Shown: piece by piece, positions 33,341-45,984 of the stretch
Layout of the letters: every line of letters starts with the position of its first letter
How positions within the stretch are numbered: the stretch's first letter is position 1
Assembly (NCBI GenBank): GCA_036936605.1
Contig: JAUPFV010000002.1
Span: forward strand, 316,030,893 to 316,094,892
Source: Limnanthes douglasii subsp. nivea
Taxonomy: Eukaryota > Streptophyta > Magnoliopsida > Brassicales > Limnanthaceae
Reading direction: 5' to 3'
Length of the DNA: 64,000 nucleotides
Position numbers and translations under genes: made by a program
The notes under the pieces: generated by a model
Databases searched by the model: none
What the model saw: only the letters and a program-made list of their open reading frames with translations
Told to the model about the DNA's origin: nothing

Positions 33341-34118
33341 AGTAGTGTAAAACCCTAAATCCAAGATTGAAAGTTTGTGTTTTTATATCGTTGTTTCTCT
33401 CTCTACGGCGGAGAGAGAGAAGAAGAGGATATGGAGACGGAGACGATGTTGTAGATAGAGACCTCTAGAAAACCCTTGTGTTGATTACTTTTGTGTCTTT
33501 GGATTTTTACTAATATGCCTCTGCTTTTGATTATGTTTTACGACTTTCGTTATATACTGACTCGCATTAATTTAAGTCGGAATAGAATTTAGGATTTGGA
33601 ATATCGGGTTCGGTTAAGATATGAAAATAAATTTCTAAAAACGGCCCATTTGATATAAGCCCGATACACTACGTAGGCCTGTTTTTTTTCTCAAATTCTC
33701 CTTTTCTTTTACGTTTGATTTGGGAAACACATTCAATATTACGTTTAGATGGAACTAGAACTGTAATTTTTCACTTCAAAATTTGTGTAATTTAGTATTT
33801 AAATTATAAGAAATACACACGTGTCATCTATTATGATAATTTCTTCCAAAACTTGTATAGATTATATTATTTAACTAATAATGAATAGGAAACAGAAAAT
33901 ATCACTAGAGCTAGCAATCTATTTAATCGGGACGAAGATTTTACATGGGAGTAATCGTTTGGGTTTGGTTTTGATTTGGTAAACTATGAATGTATTTATA
34001 TTTTTCGATTTCGTTTGATTTTATCTCGAATTTTTTATCCACCGTGAATCATTTTTTTGGATTTTTTATGTTTTAAGTGATTCTTGCAAAAATGAAAACA
34101 ATAACTATAGAATATCGG
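33341..34118. other. eIFiso4G upstream region and AT-rich spacer
   Basis: The first ~140 bp are leader-like, with CT/GA-rich tracts (TTGTTTCTCTCTCTACGG and AGAGAGAGAAGAAGAGG). The remainder is AT-rich with no coding signal. Confidence 0.5.
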
Positions 34119-34133
34119 AAGTCGTGATGAAGC
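34119..34133. repeat. Left target-site duplication of the SINE
   Basis: AAGTCGTGATGAAGC pairs with AAGTCATGATGAAAC at 34346-34360 (13 of 15 identical). Confidence 0.8.
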
Positions 34134-34345
34134 CCCAAGAGGTAGCCGAGTTGGTTGAGTAAGTTCTGCTTGTAACTAAAGGTTATGAGTTCGAATTTCT
34201 CTACATACGTTTTCTCGGCTGAGTCTGTGACCTTGTGTGGTTTACCTTCTGACGTTGGTGTGCAAGCTATTGCGTCAGACTGAGGGTTTATCATGTGCGC
34301 GCTCATTGCATTCTGAGTAGCGGTTGCGGGTTCCCTATTTAAAAA
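34134..34345 (+). mobile_element. tRNA-derived SINE
   Basis: The ~212-bp element has RNA polymerase III promoter boxes in tRNA-like spacing: box A GGTAGCCGAGTTGG (about 34141) and box B GGTTATGAGTTCGAATTT (about 34183). A non-tRNA body and an A-run (seven A at 34341-34347) follow. Flanking 15-bp duplications confirm retroposition. It is not a tRNA gene, because no cloverleaf or CCA-side acceptor stem is present. It depends on LINE enzymes for movement. Confidence 0.85.
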
Positions 34346-34360
34346 AAGTCATGATGAAAC
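34346..34360. repeat. Right target-site duplication of the SINE
   Basis: It follows the A-run of the SINE and pairs with 34119-34133. Confidence 0.8.
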
Positions 34361-34399
34361 CTGTTTTGATTGTTAGTGTTAAAATAGTTCAAATTATAT

Positions 34400-37300
34400 A
34401 ATGAAATATAATAAGTTTATAGTTCCTCCATTTTCAGGTATTATGTTCCTAAACTTTCAAGAAAAGTAATGGTTTGTAAGTAAATAGGGACCTCACTTTG
34501 GTTATAATCGAAATCTTCTTTATATTTAATACTTTATTTTGCCTACCGATTTGATGTTTGGTTTTGCTCCCTATAAATGTGTTTAATTATCATATTAGAA
34601 AAGATAAGTGATCTGCAGTTTATTATAGTATCCAAGTACCAAAGCCCTTTTTTCAGTGGTAAACATTTTTATTAATAGACTCGAGTCAGTCTCAATGTAT
34701 AGCATTCTAATTTTCTTCTGATTGTCTATAACGAGACCGTCGAGTAATGTTCGGCTTTCAACAATAAGAGAGTTTGTTTCCAACCAAAGGTTGTAAGTAT
34801 ATCTTATTTGTCATCTATTATCAGCCCCCCACCACTTGACTCTCCTGTAATAATACTAGATCCATTTATGTTTAATTTGAACTTGCTCTTAGTAGGTAAA
34901 ATTCACTTGAGAGAAAGACGTGCCTATAACTAGTTAGATGATGGAAACATCTAAGTACATGGGCAAGTTAAGTGTTCTGGCTCTAATGAGATCTCTTTAG
35001 AAGGTTAGCCATGTCAATACTAAAAAACATGAACTTGGTTTGTTTCTATTATTCCATATTACCCAACGTATTATAAAAGGCAAAATATTCTTCATATGTA
35101 ACTCTTTGTTGTTTTACCATAACCAATTTATAACCATGTGAGGAAGGGTCATATTTCTAAATATAAAGATATTAAATAACCCTCGAAAATGCTTCCACAC
35201 TTCACTACAACATTACAATTAAAAAATAAATGTTGTATAGTTTCAGAGTTTTTACAGAATTGACATGTTGATGTTAAGTTAAACTTTATTTTCTTAAGAA
35301 TTGAATCCACTAGAATCCAGTTGTTCAATAGTCTCCAAAGGAAGGAAGGAGCATTTTTTGTGTCAAATTGTTCTATAATATGCCAAATAGGTTAGATATT
35401 CACTCTAAATATGTTAATGTTAATATTACTAGAAATTAAGACCTGATGGTTTATGAGATCCTGATTTCAATGGTCCACAAAGCATTAGTTTTTAAGTTTA
35501 TATAATTGATACTAGATCATGTCTTCATTGATATAATGTTTGGTAAAATAAATGGTGGAACACTATTTTTCTGACCATAAGTCTATATTACCTTCTCAAA
35601 TTTTCCAACAAATGAAGGTTTGAGCAAAGTTCTTAATATTTAGTAACTGTTTCCAAGTTTTAGAACATCTATTAGTAGCTTTAACCATTGTTGGAATAGT
35701 AGAAATACAGTAGACAGATATAAGATATTTCACCCATAAATAATTTTAAACCGTGAACCTATACCACATCTTACAAGAGTAAACTATTTGAAGGTTATTG
35801 ATTCTCCTAATGTTTAATTCATCATCTATATATAGTTTACACATATTAGACCAACATGACCATATAATAGCAGAATAAGTTAAAGAGTTCCTCCACATGA
35901 ACCTATTACACACAACATTTATTCTATTTATTACATGTTTAGGTAGGATACTACTTTGAATATAATAATCTAAGATTGTGGTTATGACACATTGTATTAC
36001 AGTTAACTTTCCACCAAAAGATAAAATCTTTGAGTCTCACTTAAAAAATTAGACCTTATATTTGTAACTAATTCATCATAGTTTATTTTGTTGTTTGAAG
36101 AGCTGACATGGACTCCTAAATATTCGAGGGGAGGAGTCTTGTGGTTTAAGGTAATAATATTTTATGGAATCTCAATCTTTCTTGAGGTATTCTTACGGCT
36201 ATATACGATTTTATTTTTTCTGCATTGATGATTTTTCCCGAGACTAATTGATAGTGTTAAAGAAATTTGCAGAGAACCTTTATGTTTGAAGTTGTCCCAT
36301 TTGTAAGGATTAAGAGGTTATTTACAAATGTTAATGAGGGAATATCCAGATCTTATCTCACGCTTTGTTTCAAATATCTTTCGCGTTCCTCTTATCAAGT
36401 ATTATTTAATGATAATGAAAAGGCTATGAGATAGAGAATCTGCATGCCTAACTTCATTAATTGACTTGAAAAAGTCATGGAGCTCATAATTCAAAAAAAC
36501 AAAAAAAACTGGTAAAGTTAATGTTCATCATGATTAGCATCATAACCCTTTTGTCAAAACCAAAAGACTCAATTATTTTTATAATGAAAGTAAAAAACAA
36601 CCTATCAAAGTCTTTTGATATTCTACTTTTAATATTATATTTCATTTTCTCACCTATTTTTTTATATCAAATACTAATTCTTGGAGGATGTTGTCATGGA
36701 TATTTTTTCCTTGAAAATCTAATTTTCTCATCAGAAATGATTTTAGAGAGTATACTATATATATATATATATACTAATGTTTAATATCTTGGATATAAAC
36801 CTATTGAACACTGTGCATATGATGATAGGCCTAAAATCATTCCAAGATTTTAGACATGAGATATATATATATATATAAGCAGTATGGATTCCTTCAGGTG
36901 TAAGATGATTTTTGAATAATGCAATAATAGCCTCACATAATTCTTTGTTGATAATAGGACAACTAAATTGAAAAAACTTAGGAGTGAAGCAATCTACTTC
37001 AGCTGCACTAATAGGGCATAAAGACATTATTATTTCATGAATCTCCTTTTTTGGGTAATTCCATGATTTTGAGTTGTCTTCTTTAGTAATCAGTTTAGGA
37101 ATGATATCATACCATGTTTATCTTGAGTAGATTGACTAGCAAATAAGGTTTTAAAATACTATGTTTATGACATTCCTAGATATTTTTTATCATAAATGCA
37201 ATTGTCATCAATCCATACACTTTTAATATTGCTTCTCTATCTTATTTTTTTAACATAACATGTTGAAGATATAAAATTCATGTCTTTATATTTAAGCCAA

Positions 37301-39339
37301 CTTATGTGACTTTTTTACTCTTAATAGGCCTCATATTTAGCTAGTGATTGAATATGGAGAACTTGAGCTTTTTATAGTTGATTTTATCCTCTTGACTTTG
37401 AGAGACCTCATGACATACTTCTCTAAATTTTACTTATTCTTTATCTTTAATAATAGCTTAAAACACACTTCCAAATACATTTCTATTCCAACTTTTAAGT
37501 TTTTATATTACTCTTTTCAACTTATACTATAAGATATGAATGGGCAGGCTATATATGACCTCCTACCAGTTTTTCATTCACCATATTGAAGAACTCATAG
37601 TGTAAGGTCCACATGTTTTGGAACCTGAAGATTGAATTTAGTTTGATCTTTTCAGTTGAGATTGATAAACTTAAGAGAGAATGGTCATACTTGGTTCCAA
37701 CTAGATGGTTGACATTTATATTGTTAAAGTAATCAGCCCAACTAGGATTGTATAGGACTCTATCTAGGTATTTTCATTTTCTATTATATGTCCATGTAAA
37801 TTTAGAGTCGGCAAATCCTGTATCCTCTAAGTGGCAGTCTTGTAAATCATCATTAAACTCTTTTGTACTTCACAAACAAATAGTAGACCATGATCTCTGT
37901 TAATGAGAGTTAGATATTGCATTATAGTTCCCCACAATTATTTGTTCATACACCTGAATAGATATGTCATTTAAGTTGTCTCGTATGAAAGTTTTTGGGC
38001 CCTTATACATTTACCATATACTATAGTAACCCATAAGTCTTTATCAAAATATCTGTCTTACTTTCAAACGAATTAATTGTTCTTGATTAAAAATTACCTC
38101 AATGGCAAAATAATTCTTCCATAATACCTATATTTTTTTTATTGAAATTTGTAGTTACAAAATGATAACCTAGTTTCTTAGTATTTTGTTGCAACTTTTC
38201 TACATAGATCATTGGTTCCTGTATGGTCATAAAATGAATTTTCAACCTTTTAATAGTCTTTAGTCTCCTTATAGTAGCCTTGCTACCAAAACCCCTAACA
38301 TTTCAGCTCAGGGTGTTTATTGTGGCTGGAAAACTCTACCAGACCCTTTAGAATATAGAATATTTGCTTGTTATATGACCCTTCAAGATTTTAGTTTTTG
38401 TTTTCTTCAAATTCTTACTCAAAACTTTTTAGAATTCGTTATGTGTCTCTATTTTTTTATAAGAGTAGTAGTTGTAGGCCGACTATCAATATTACCTTTT
38501 GACAGAGAGTTTGACTTCGTTGTATTACTTCTAGTGTCTTTAATTTATATAAATGAATTGACTAGTTTTATGTCTTGTAAAACCTCAATGATATTTCTCA
38601 ATCTTATATCAATATTGTCTTTAATTTTTTTTATCTTAAAATACCATTGCAAGTATTTTTCTTTTAAAGTTGCTAATAGGATATTGAGGTATATGTTGTT
38701 TGCATTGACTAGATAATCTTAGATGATATCAATTTGATATGAACCAGTATGAACCAAACTTTGTAGTAGTTAAAGTGAGCCATATTCTTGCATGCCACCC
38801 TAATTTTAAGAGGGATACCAAAAGTCTTAGCGATAATCCTAATGGTATCTTGATTATATATAAACTTTATGAAGTTTAGAATAATAATCCAAACAGGAGT
38901 TAGTGTTGATTCTCTATTTGAATTAAAGGATGACTCATGTCTTAATAGTCTTATAGTTTTTTCTCATAAATTCCAAACCAGTACGACGCAACATTTTGTT
39001 AAGATCATTCTATAAGTCATATTCTAGTAAGATATGTCTTTAATGACAGTTTTTCATAGAGGATTCTCCATATAATTTAAAATTATTTAAGAACTTGTGG
39101 ATGAACTCAATCTTGGGTCTTCCTGAAGCAAATTTCACATTAATGTATATTTTGAAGATTCTTTAAGCTTTCCTTTATCTTTATCTAAAAATTGAATACG
39201 ATGAAGATTATATTTAAATGAAATTTTGACCTTCTCATGTTTATAATTCTTTCTTTTCAATCCAATTCAATCAGAAAAAGATTTTGGTTGACTTACATCT
39301 TCTTGATTTTCCAATTGGTTTTGAATTTTTATTGTCTTT
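34400..39339 (-). mobile_element. Old, degenerate full-length-like LINE (3' part), split by LTR element A
   Basis: Reading the minus strand from right to left, remnants appear in LINE order. Endonuclease-like sequence (VRGFGSKATIRRLKTI) lies at about 38280, reverse-transcriptase-like sequence (SWNDFRPIIICTVF...ISKIL) at about 36780-36860, the zinc-binding domain (STCQFCKNSETIQHLFF) at about 35200-35300, and RNase H-like sequence (ETNSLIVESRTLLDGL, LYIETDSSLLI) at 34595-34783. Many stops and frameshifts interrupt all domains. TA microsatellites lie at about 36754 and 36860. The 5' part continues beyond element A at 49072. No intact protein is possible. Confidence 0.75.
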
Positions 39340-39669
39340 TGATGAGGAGATAAATCACCAAGTTCAAGACTAGGAATATTAATTGTAAAGTAAAATAAAT
39401 GTGGTTGTCCCATTGATGTATTTATTATTTAATTAGATGAGAATATATTTCAGGTATTAGAAGTGAGGGACCAAATTGTAAAAATAGAAGGACCACAAAG
39501 GAAATAAGTGGGGGCCACCTCGCCCACTATATAAGGGAACCCCATTTTTCTTAGGTTTGTGGGCAATATTAAATACATTTTTTTCTACTTTCTCTCTCTA
39601 CTATTTTCTCTTTGGTCACATCATACACAAGATCCAAGATTCCCTCTTTAGTCATATTTTAACTCATCA
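39340..39669 (+). repeat. 5' LTR of element A
   Basis: It starts TGATGAGGAG and ends AACTCATCA, with a TATA box in CACTATATAAGGGAAC (about 39525). It is followed by TTGGTGTTGTCTATGGGAA, an eroded version of the TGGCGCCGTCTGTGGG primer-site region seen in element B. Confidence 0.92.
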
Positions 39670-39738
39670 TTGGTGTTGTCTATGGGAAAAATGATACATG
39701 AAGAGCACATTTTTATCGAAATCACGATTAATTAAATT

Positions 39739-41030
39739 ATGAACGATGAGATGACTGTGGACGGGATCAGAAGAGTTCCGACCCGAGTTGGATTGATATC
39801 CGAGGGCGAGAGATTTCCCGAACACGACCACTATAGACGGGGTCGGGATAAGAAGTTAACTCTAATTGTGACAAGAAAACACCTAATGGAAGATATTGTG
39901 ACACTGAACGCTGAAAATGAGAAAGTTTTAAGCGAAAAGAGGAACCGAGAAGGTAAAGGAATTGAACATATGATTGACACTGACAGAGAAGATTCTTCGG
40001 ATGAGAATCAAAACAAGAAAAATTCCCATGACCGGGGTTATCGGGAACTCGAATCAAGTCGGGAAATGGAAAGAAGGACCAAACGTCCTTCAAAAGAGGA
40101 TCGAAGAAATTCTACTGATTTCACTTCGGACGAGTCTTTGGGTAGAGAATCCCGACGCGAAATCAGACGAAATAAACTCACAAGGAAGAGTAAATACCAA
40201 CGTGATAGAGCAAGGTTGTTCAACTCTCCAAAACTCAAGAGGGACAGCACCGAAATAAGAACGTCGAACTCTCACGTGAAAGAAGAAATATTGACAGCGA
40301 GCAAGGAAGAGCGGGTAGTGTTACCTCAAGTTCAATAACAACCGTCGGGAATCCAAACACACGGGTATAGGGTTAACAACCAGTTCATCAATCCAAATAA
40401 TGAGGGATTGTACGGGATTCCCACTGAGGGCCTCGGTGGTGGCGCTTCCGGATTTGGACTTAATTGGAAAGCATCGCCATTATCGGACAAAATATTGTTA
40501 GGACATCTTCTGAAGAGATTTGACATATCAAAATTGGAAAAGTACGATGGCAAAAAGGATCCGAATAACCATTTGGAGGCCTTCAAGAACTTTATGTTAA
40601 GTTTTGACAACGATGACAAGCTTCTATGCCGAGCCTTTTCGATGACTTTCAAATATCGTGCCTCCAAATGGTATAACAGGTTGCCACAGGGCTGTATTAA
40701 AAACTTCGGGATGTTCTGGGTTATATCTCGGCAGCAGTTTGTTGGAAGCAAGAGCTTTCGAGCAAATGGGGACACAATTGTCAACTGCAGACAAAAGTTG
40801 GGAGAGAGCCTTATATATTACACCAAACGTTTTATCGATGCCAAAACGGATCTTGATCATTGCGAAAAAAATATAGCCTTGACAGGGTATCGATTAGGAC
40901 TGCTTTCGGGACCGATGAAGCAAACAATGGCTAAAAAATAAGCATTTACTTTTTCCGCTCTTTTAGCTCAGGTGGAAAAACATATATTAATTGAGGAGAC
41001 AGAGGCGTCTGAGTTGGCAGCACAAATCTA
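39739..41030 (+). pseudogene. Element A gag
   Basis: The frame from 39739 is highly charged at first (RD/ER/KR-rich, about 200 codons). It is broken by TAA at 40336-40338 and resumes in the same frame with the gag core (GHLLKRFDISKLEKYDG, then a W-N-L-P motif followed by a Q-F segment). Another stop falls at 40939-40941. It would form the particle shell. Downstream, 41387-41686 belongs to the gag-protease linker in another frame, so there is at least one frameshift. Confidence 0.8.
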
Positions 41031-41698
41031 ACAAAATGCACAGGCCTCGGTCGTTACAAAGTAGAATACTCAGTCTTGCTATGTCCCGCAACCTTAACCA
41101 ATTAACACGCTTCTCCTTCTTGCTCAACCAATCTCGTTCAAAACTCAAACATCTCAAGTTCAGAAGGCTAAGTAAAACAATTAAGTGGTCACCCGACCTA
41201 TTTCCAACAAGTGGATCCGACCTGCTTACTTTACCGACCTGACCAAATGTGTGTCCACCATCTACGAGAAGACCAAAAAGAATGGAATCTACCGAAGACC
41301 ATTTCTCATCCCGACCCCCAGGGAGAGCAGAAATACCCGATATTGTAGATAATAAGGATTGTATGTCTTTGAAAAAATAAATACAGATGCTAGTGGAATA
41401 TGGGAAGTTGCTCGAGTATGTGAAGAAACAGGCACAACAAGTAGTTGCGTCAAAAGAAATAGTGGCAGTACATAAACTGGAAACAACGATGGCCATAAGA
41501 GAGGTGACAGATCTTTTCGATGTGTCAGTGGAATACCTTGATCCCGACATCAATCGAAATATTATTGGGGTCATCGAAGAAGAAGTTATGGAGGATCGGA
41601 AGAATGTAAGTAGTCTCTGTCAATTTTTTGAGTCTCTGACAATCTTTGGAGGTGATTCCATGGCAGGGATCACAAATTGTTCCTGAAAATGACACATC

Positions 41699-42272
41699 GT
41701 GAATCTAGCAACTCAGTTGGAGTCTCGAACATCTCCTCATTTGCACGGGAGTCCATCACCAATCTTGTATTCCGACGACGACGATATGAGGGATATAGCA
41801 GGGCCTCATGAAGATGTTGTCGTAATTGGGGCGACAATTGCGGGAGAGGAAGTTTTGCATACTTGTGGACACTGGAAGTTCCGCAAATATAATCTTTTCG
41901 TCTAGATTTGTTAAGTTCAAGAAACCTCCAGTGATCTCGAGGTCAGATCAGACCATTGTGGGGTTCACAGGGTCAACAGCAGTGGTAATCAGCGAGTTCA
42001 AAGGCATTGTGCAGCTCGGTCGTGGGTCGTTCAAAAATGAGGTCACGGTTCTGCTCGTAGTGGTAGATGCGCCCGGATCGCATAACGTAATTTTTGGCAG
42101 CTTGTGGCTATCGCGAATGCACGTGGTAACATATACAGTTCATCAATATTTGAAATACGTGGTTTGTAACAATGTAGGGATGGTGAGAAGTAGTCAGAAG
42201 GCAGCCCGAGAATGCTATCGTGTCGCGTTAGTACTAAAAGGCGACCAAGAAATGGTGCAAGCAAAATACTAG
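41699..42272 (+). pseudogene. Element A aspartic protease
   Basis: The catalytic motif VDTGSSANIIF (Asp codon at 41868-41870) and the downstream VIFGSLWLSRM hydrophobic strand identify a retropepsin-like protease that would process the polyprotein. The preceding region is in a different frame, so the polyprotein is interrupted. Confidence 0.8.
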
Positions 42273-42354
42273 CAATTAATGGGGATTCTTTTTGGGTCAC
42301 TACCGGTAGACGATTCCCGAGAAGCCCCCAACCTGCTGACTACCGATGAAGATT

Positions 42355-43635
42355 TTACAAATTAGCAGTTAACCGAAACGTCCGACCTATTTCACAAAAG
42401 CGTCGGGCCTTTTCATTAGAAAAAACAGATATTATTCTACGGGAAGTTGAAAGAATGTTAAGCGTCGGGCATATCAAATAGTCAAAATATCTATTATGGA
42501 CATCCAACCCAGTTTTGGTCAAAAATAAAAATGGCAAGTGGAGGATGTGTGTGGACTTCACTGACCTCAACCGAGCATGCCCCAAGGATCCATTCCCGAT
42601 GTCGAAATTCGATTAGTTGGTTGATTCGATTCCATGAAACAAGTTACTTTCCTTCAAGGATGCGTACGCTGGATACAACCAGATCATGTTAAACTCGGCC
42701 GATCAGGAAAGCACGACTTTCATAACCGGACGAGGCCTATACTGTTACGAGGTTATGCCCTTTGGGCTGAAAAATGCAGGCGTAGCGTATCAGAGATTAG
42801 TAAACAAGGAATTTGATAAAGCAGATCGGGAGAAACATAGAAGTCCACATCAACGACATGCTCGTTAAAAGTGAGACCGACGATGGCCATCTTGCTGATT
42901 TGAAAGAAACCTTCGACAGCCTAAGGGATATAAACCTCAAGTTGAACCCAGAGAAATGCTCTTTTGGCGTTTGGTCAGGAAATGTTTTTAGGTTTTTTGG
43001 TTAGTGAAAAAGGGATTGAAGCAGACCCAGCCCAGTTGCAGACTTTAGCTAGCATGGAACCTCCGAGGAGTGTCAAAGAAGTTCAGATGCTGACCGGGCG
43101 ATTGGCAGCATTAAATCAACTTATCTCCCATTCCTCTTACAAGTGTGTGCCATTTTTTCAGGTTCTGAGAAATGCTAAAGCTTTTTCTTGGACATCAGCT
43201 TGCGATGAGGCTTTCGTGGGGATAAAAAATTACTTATCATCCCCGAACCTTTTAACAAAGCCTCTAAAAGGAGAAATCTTATTTTTGTTTGTAGCAGTTT
43301 CCGATTATGCGGTAAGTGCGGCTCTGGTCAGCGAGTTAGGGGTTGTCCCTAAAAAATATTATTTTGTGTGCAAAAGTTTGTTAGATGCGGAAACAAGATG
43401 TATGAAGCTTGAAAAGATGACGTTATCCCTGGTTACCGCAGCGCGAAAGATACGACCGTACTTTCAGGATCATTCGATAGTCGTCAGAACATCATTTCCT
43501 CTCAACTACATGCTACTACGGCCAGACATATCTGGACGAATGTCTAAATGGTCGGTCGAATTGGGCGATTTCGATATCGATTTTGAGTTGCGAACGGTCA
43601 TCAAAGGCCAAGCTTTAGCCGATTTCTTGGTATAG
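42355..43635 (+). pseudogene. Element A reverse transcriptase and first RNase H
   Basis: Fragments in several frames give the RT motifs in order: SNPVLVKNKNGKWRMCVDF, then a DAYAGYNQI-type motif, then YCYEVMPFGLKNAG, then the catalytic box, which reads HINDMLVKS where the active family has Y-[IV]-D-D. The first catalytic Asp is therefore lost. The thumb/connection and RNase H region (42964-43635) is open for 223 codons. This copy cannot be active. Confidence 0.85.
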
Positions 43636-43650
43636 TTTCATTCGAGCCGA

Positions 43651-44184
43651 CTAGAAGAAGTAGAATCTCCCGAGTACAACAGACCAGAGGAATGGGTAGT
43701 CCGAACCAATGGAGGGTCAAATGTTAGCGGATGCGGAGCGGGCGTACAGATAACCACACTTTCGGGAATAATGATGCACCAAACAATCCATTTTGGTTTC
43801 ACCACATCCAATAATGAGACTGAATACGAGGCCGCGTTAGCTGCTTTGAGACTGGCACAAATGTGTGGAGCCAAACACGTACGTCTCATTAGTGATTCTC
43901 AATTACTTATAAACCAAGCATTGGGTGCATCAGAATCCAGAAAAGAGCATATGGTTCGGTATATGGCTTCGTTGCGCGAATTGGCTGCATCTTTTACCAA
44001 AGTAACTTATGAACACGTTCCCAGGGCCGAAAACATGATTGCGGACTCCCTCGCATCAGCATCTTGCTCGAACAACTACCTGTGGATAATAACTCAAGAA
44101 AATCAATCAATTATTAAGAGGACGAAGCTCGACAACCGACCTAAAATCGCTTGCAAGATATCTTCGATAGCCTTGTCGGACTAG
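43651..44184 (+). pseudogene. Element A second (archaeal-type) RNase H
   Basis: After a TAG at 43633-43635 the same frame continues with EWVVRTNGGSNVSGCGAGV, NNETEYEAALAALRLA, LISDSQLLINQ and PRAENMIADSLA. These are the conserved acidic motifs of the extra RNase H that marks Tat-lineage elements. The first motif reads TNGGS where a T-D-G-[SA] is expected, so one catalytic Asp is gone. Confidence 0.8.
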
Positions 44185-44331
44185 AGAATAGATATTATAA
44201 AATTTCTAGAGGAAGGTTCATTACCAGAAAGCAGAGCATTAGCAAGAAAAGTGAAAAATAAAGTGCAGGGGTATGTGCTCTTAGGAGAATGACTTTACAA
44301 GATATATTTTAGCAGACCTTTACTGAGATGT

Positions 44332-45231
44332 TTGGGAACAAACGAATCACAGATAATTTTATCTGAGCTTCTCGATGGAGAAGGGGCCGCTCATTGCGGC
44401 TTTAAAGCATTGCTAAGGAGAGTTTTCCTTGCAGGTTTTTATTGGCCAACCGTAACCACTGATTCAAAGGGCCTAGTGAAGACGTGCGATACTTGTCAAA
44501 GATTTGTAAATGCAATTCATACGCCCGCTGTTTCCCTAGAATCAATCTCAGAAGGCCTCCCTTTTGATCGATGTATAATCGATCTAGTAGGACCACTAGC
44601 GATGGCATGTGGCAGACGACAGATGATAGTAAGTGTAGTGGATTATTTCTCCAAATGGGTAGAGGCTGAGCCGTTATTGGGAACGAAGACTAAAGATATC
44701 ATCAGATTCATCTGGTCAAACATCTGTTGCAGATATGGGGTCCCCCAGAGACTCGTGATAGACAATGGACTGCAGTTTGATAGCAATGCAATGAAGTCTT
44801 TTTGCTCAACCCATAGAACCAGGCAATGCTTTTCGGCTGCTTTCCACCCGCAGGCGAACGGACAGGTCGAGGTCACAAATTGGACTATTATAGACGAGCT
44901 CAAGAAAAACTTAGAAGGAAAAGCTGGCAAATGGCCAGACTATTTGCAGGAAATGTTTTGGGCCTACCACACAACTCCCCGAATAGTAACTCAAGAATCA
45001 CTTTACGCTCTGGTTTACGGAATAGATGCGGTTTTGATCGGGGGTTCACTTTTTCCTACCTTGGTGGCGCGAGGAGGTTTTAATGAGACATTCATGGCAA
45101 CTGATCTCTTTAATCTACTATTTTTGCCTTTAAATTTTTTAGAGCTGATGTTAAAGGAAAGTCCATCAACTAACGAGTTGATAGACATAATTCTCAAGTT
45201 CGTTAATCCACACTTTCAATTGATAAATTGA
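44332..45231 (+). pseudogene. Element A integrase
   Basis: This 299-codon open block carries the zinc-binding Cys pair (KTCDTCQR) and the D-D-E core (IDLVGP, IDNGLQF, NGQVEVTNW), with a C-terminal AYHTTPR segment. It would insert the cDNA into chromosomes. The block is the best-preserved part of the element, but upstream lesions separate it from gag-pol. Confidence 0.85.
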
Positions 45232-45720
45232 TCTACAAATTATACCGAACATTAACTGGTTTTTTAGTTTTTAACTGATCTACGAATTATCCCGTCCCAA
45301 AAGGGAAATTTCCAATTGAAAAATTAATCTACATAATGTACCGAACCTTAACTAATTTTTCATTTTTTAACTGATTTACGAATTATCCCGACCCAAAAGG
45401 GAAATTTTCAATTGAAAAATTGATCTACATAATGTACCGAACCGTAACTGGTTTTTTAGTTTTTAACTGATCTACGAATTATCCCGACCCAAAAGGAAAA
45501 TTTTCAATTGAAATATTGATCTACATAGTGTACCGAACCGTAACTGGTTTTTTAGTTTTTAACTGATCTACGAATTATCCCGACCCAAAAGGAAAATTTT
45601 CAATTGAAATATTGATCTACATAGTGTACCGAACCTTAACTGGTTTTTTAGTTTTAACTGATTTACGAATTATCCCGACCCAAAAGGAAAATTTTCAATT
45701 GATAAATTGGTCTCAAGTTA
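45218..45720 (+). repeat. 96-bp tandem repeat (5 units) between integrase and antisense gene
   Basis: TACGAATTATCCCG recurs at 45281, 45377, 45473, 45569 and about 45664, each with the same flanks (CAATTGAAAAATTGATCTAC, ACCGAACCTTAACTGG). Units are 85-98% alike by eye. Tandem arrays in this position are known in Tat/Ogre-type elements. Confidence 0.92.
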
Positions 45721-45984
45721 TCCCGATGTAAAAGGAAATTTTTCAGTGGTGAAAGAAATTTACATATTAACCGACCTTTTTTAAACGGGGAACAAATAAG
45801 TTACAACAACAAACAACTTAAGTCTCCTTCACCAATTACTCTTCCGGGGGAAAATACTACAAAAAACTATTACAAAGAAAAACAACAAGCAAATTCAAAC
45901 ATCTTCATCATCGGGATCGATATCTAACATATCGATATCATCTCTTTCTTCATCCTCGCAAACAGCACCAGGTGAGCGGACTTC

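Noticed and set aside
34134..34210. A tRNA gene suggested by box A and box B
   Set aside because: There is no cloverleaf, and an A-run and flanking duplications show a SINE.
39767..40250. Minus-strand frames opposite element A gag
   Set aside because: They are complements of the charged, low-complexity gag N-terminus, with no independent support.
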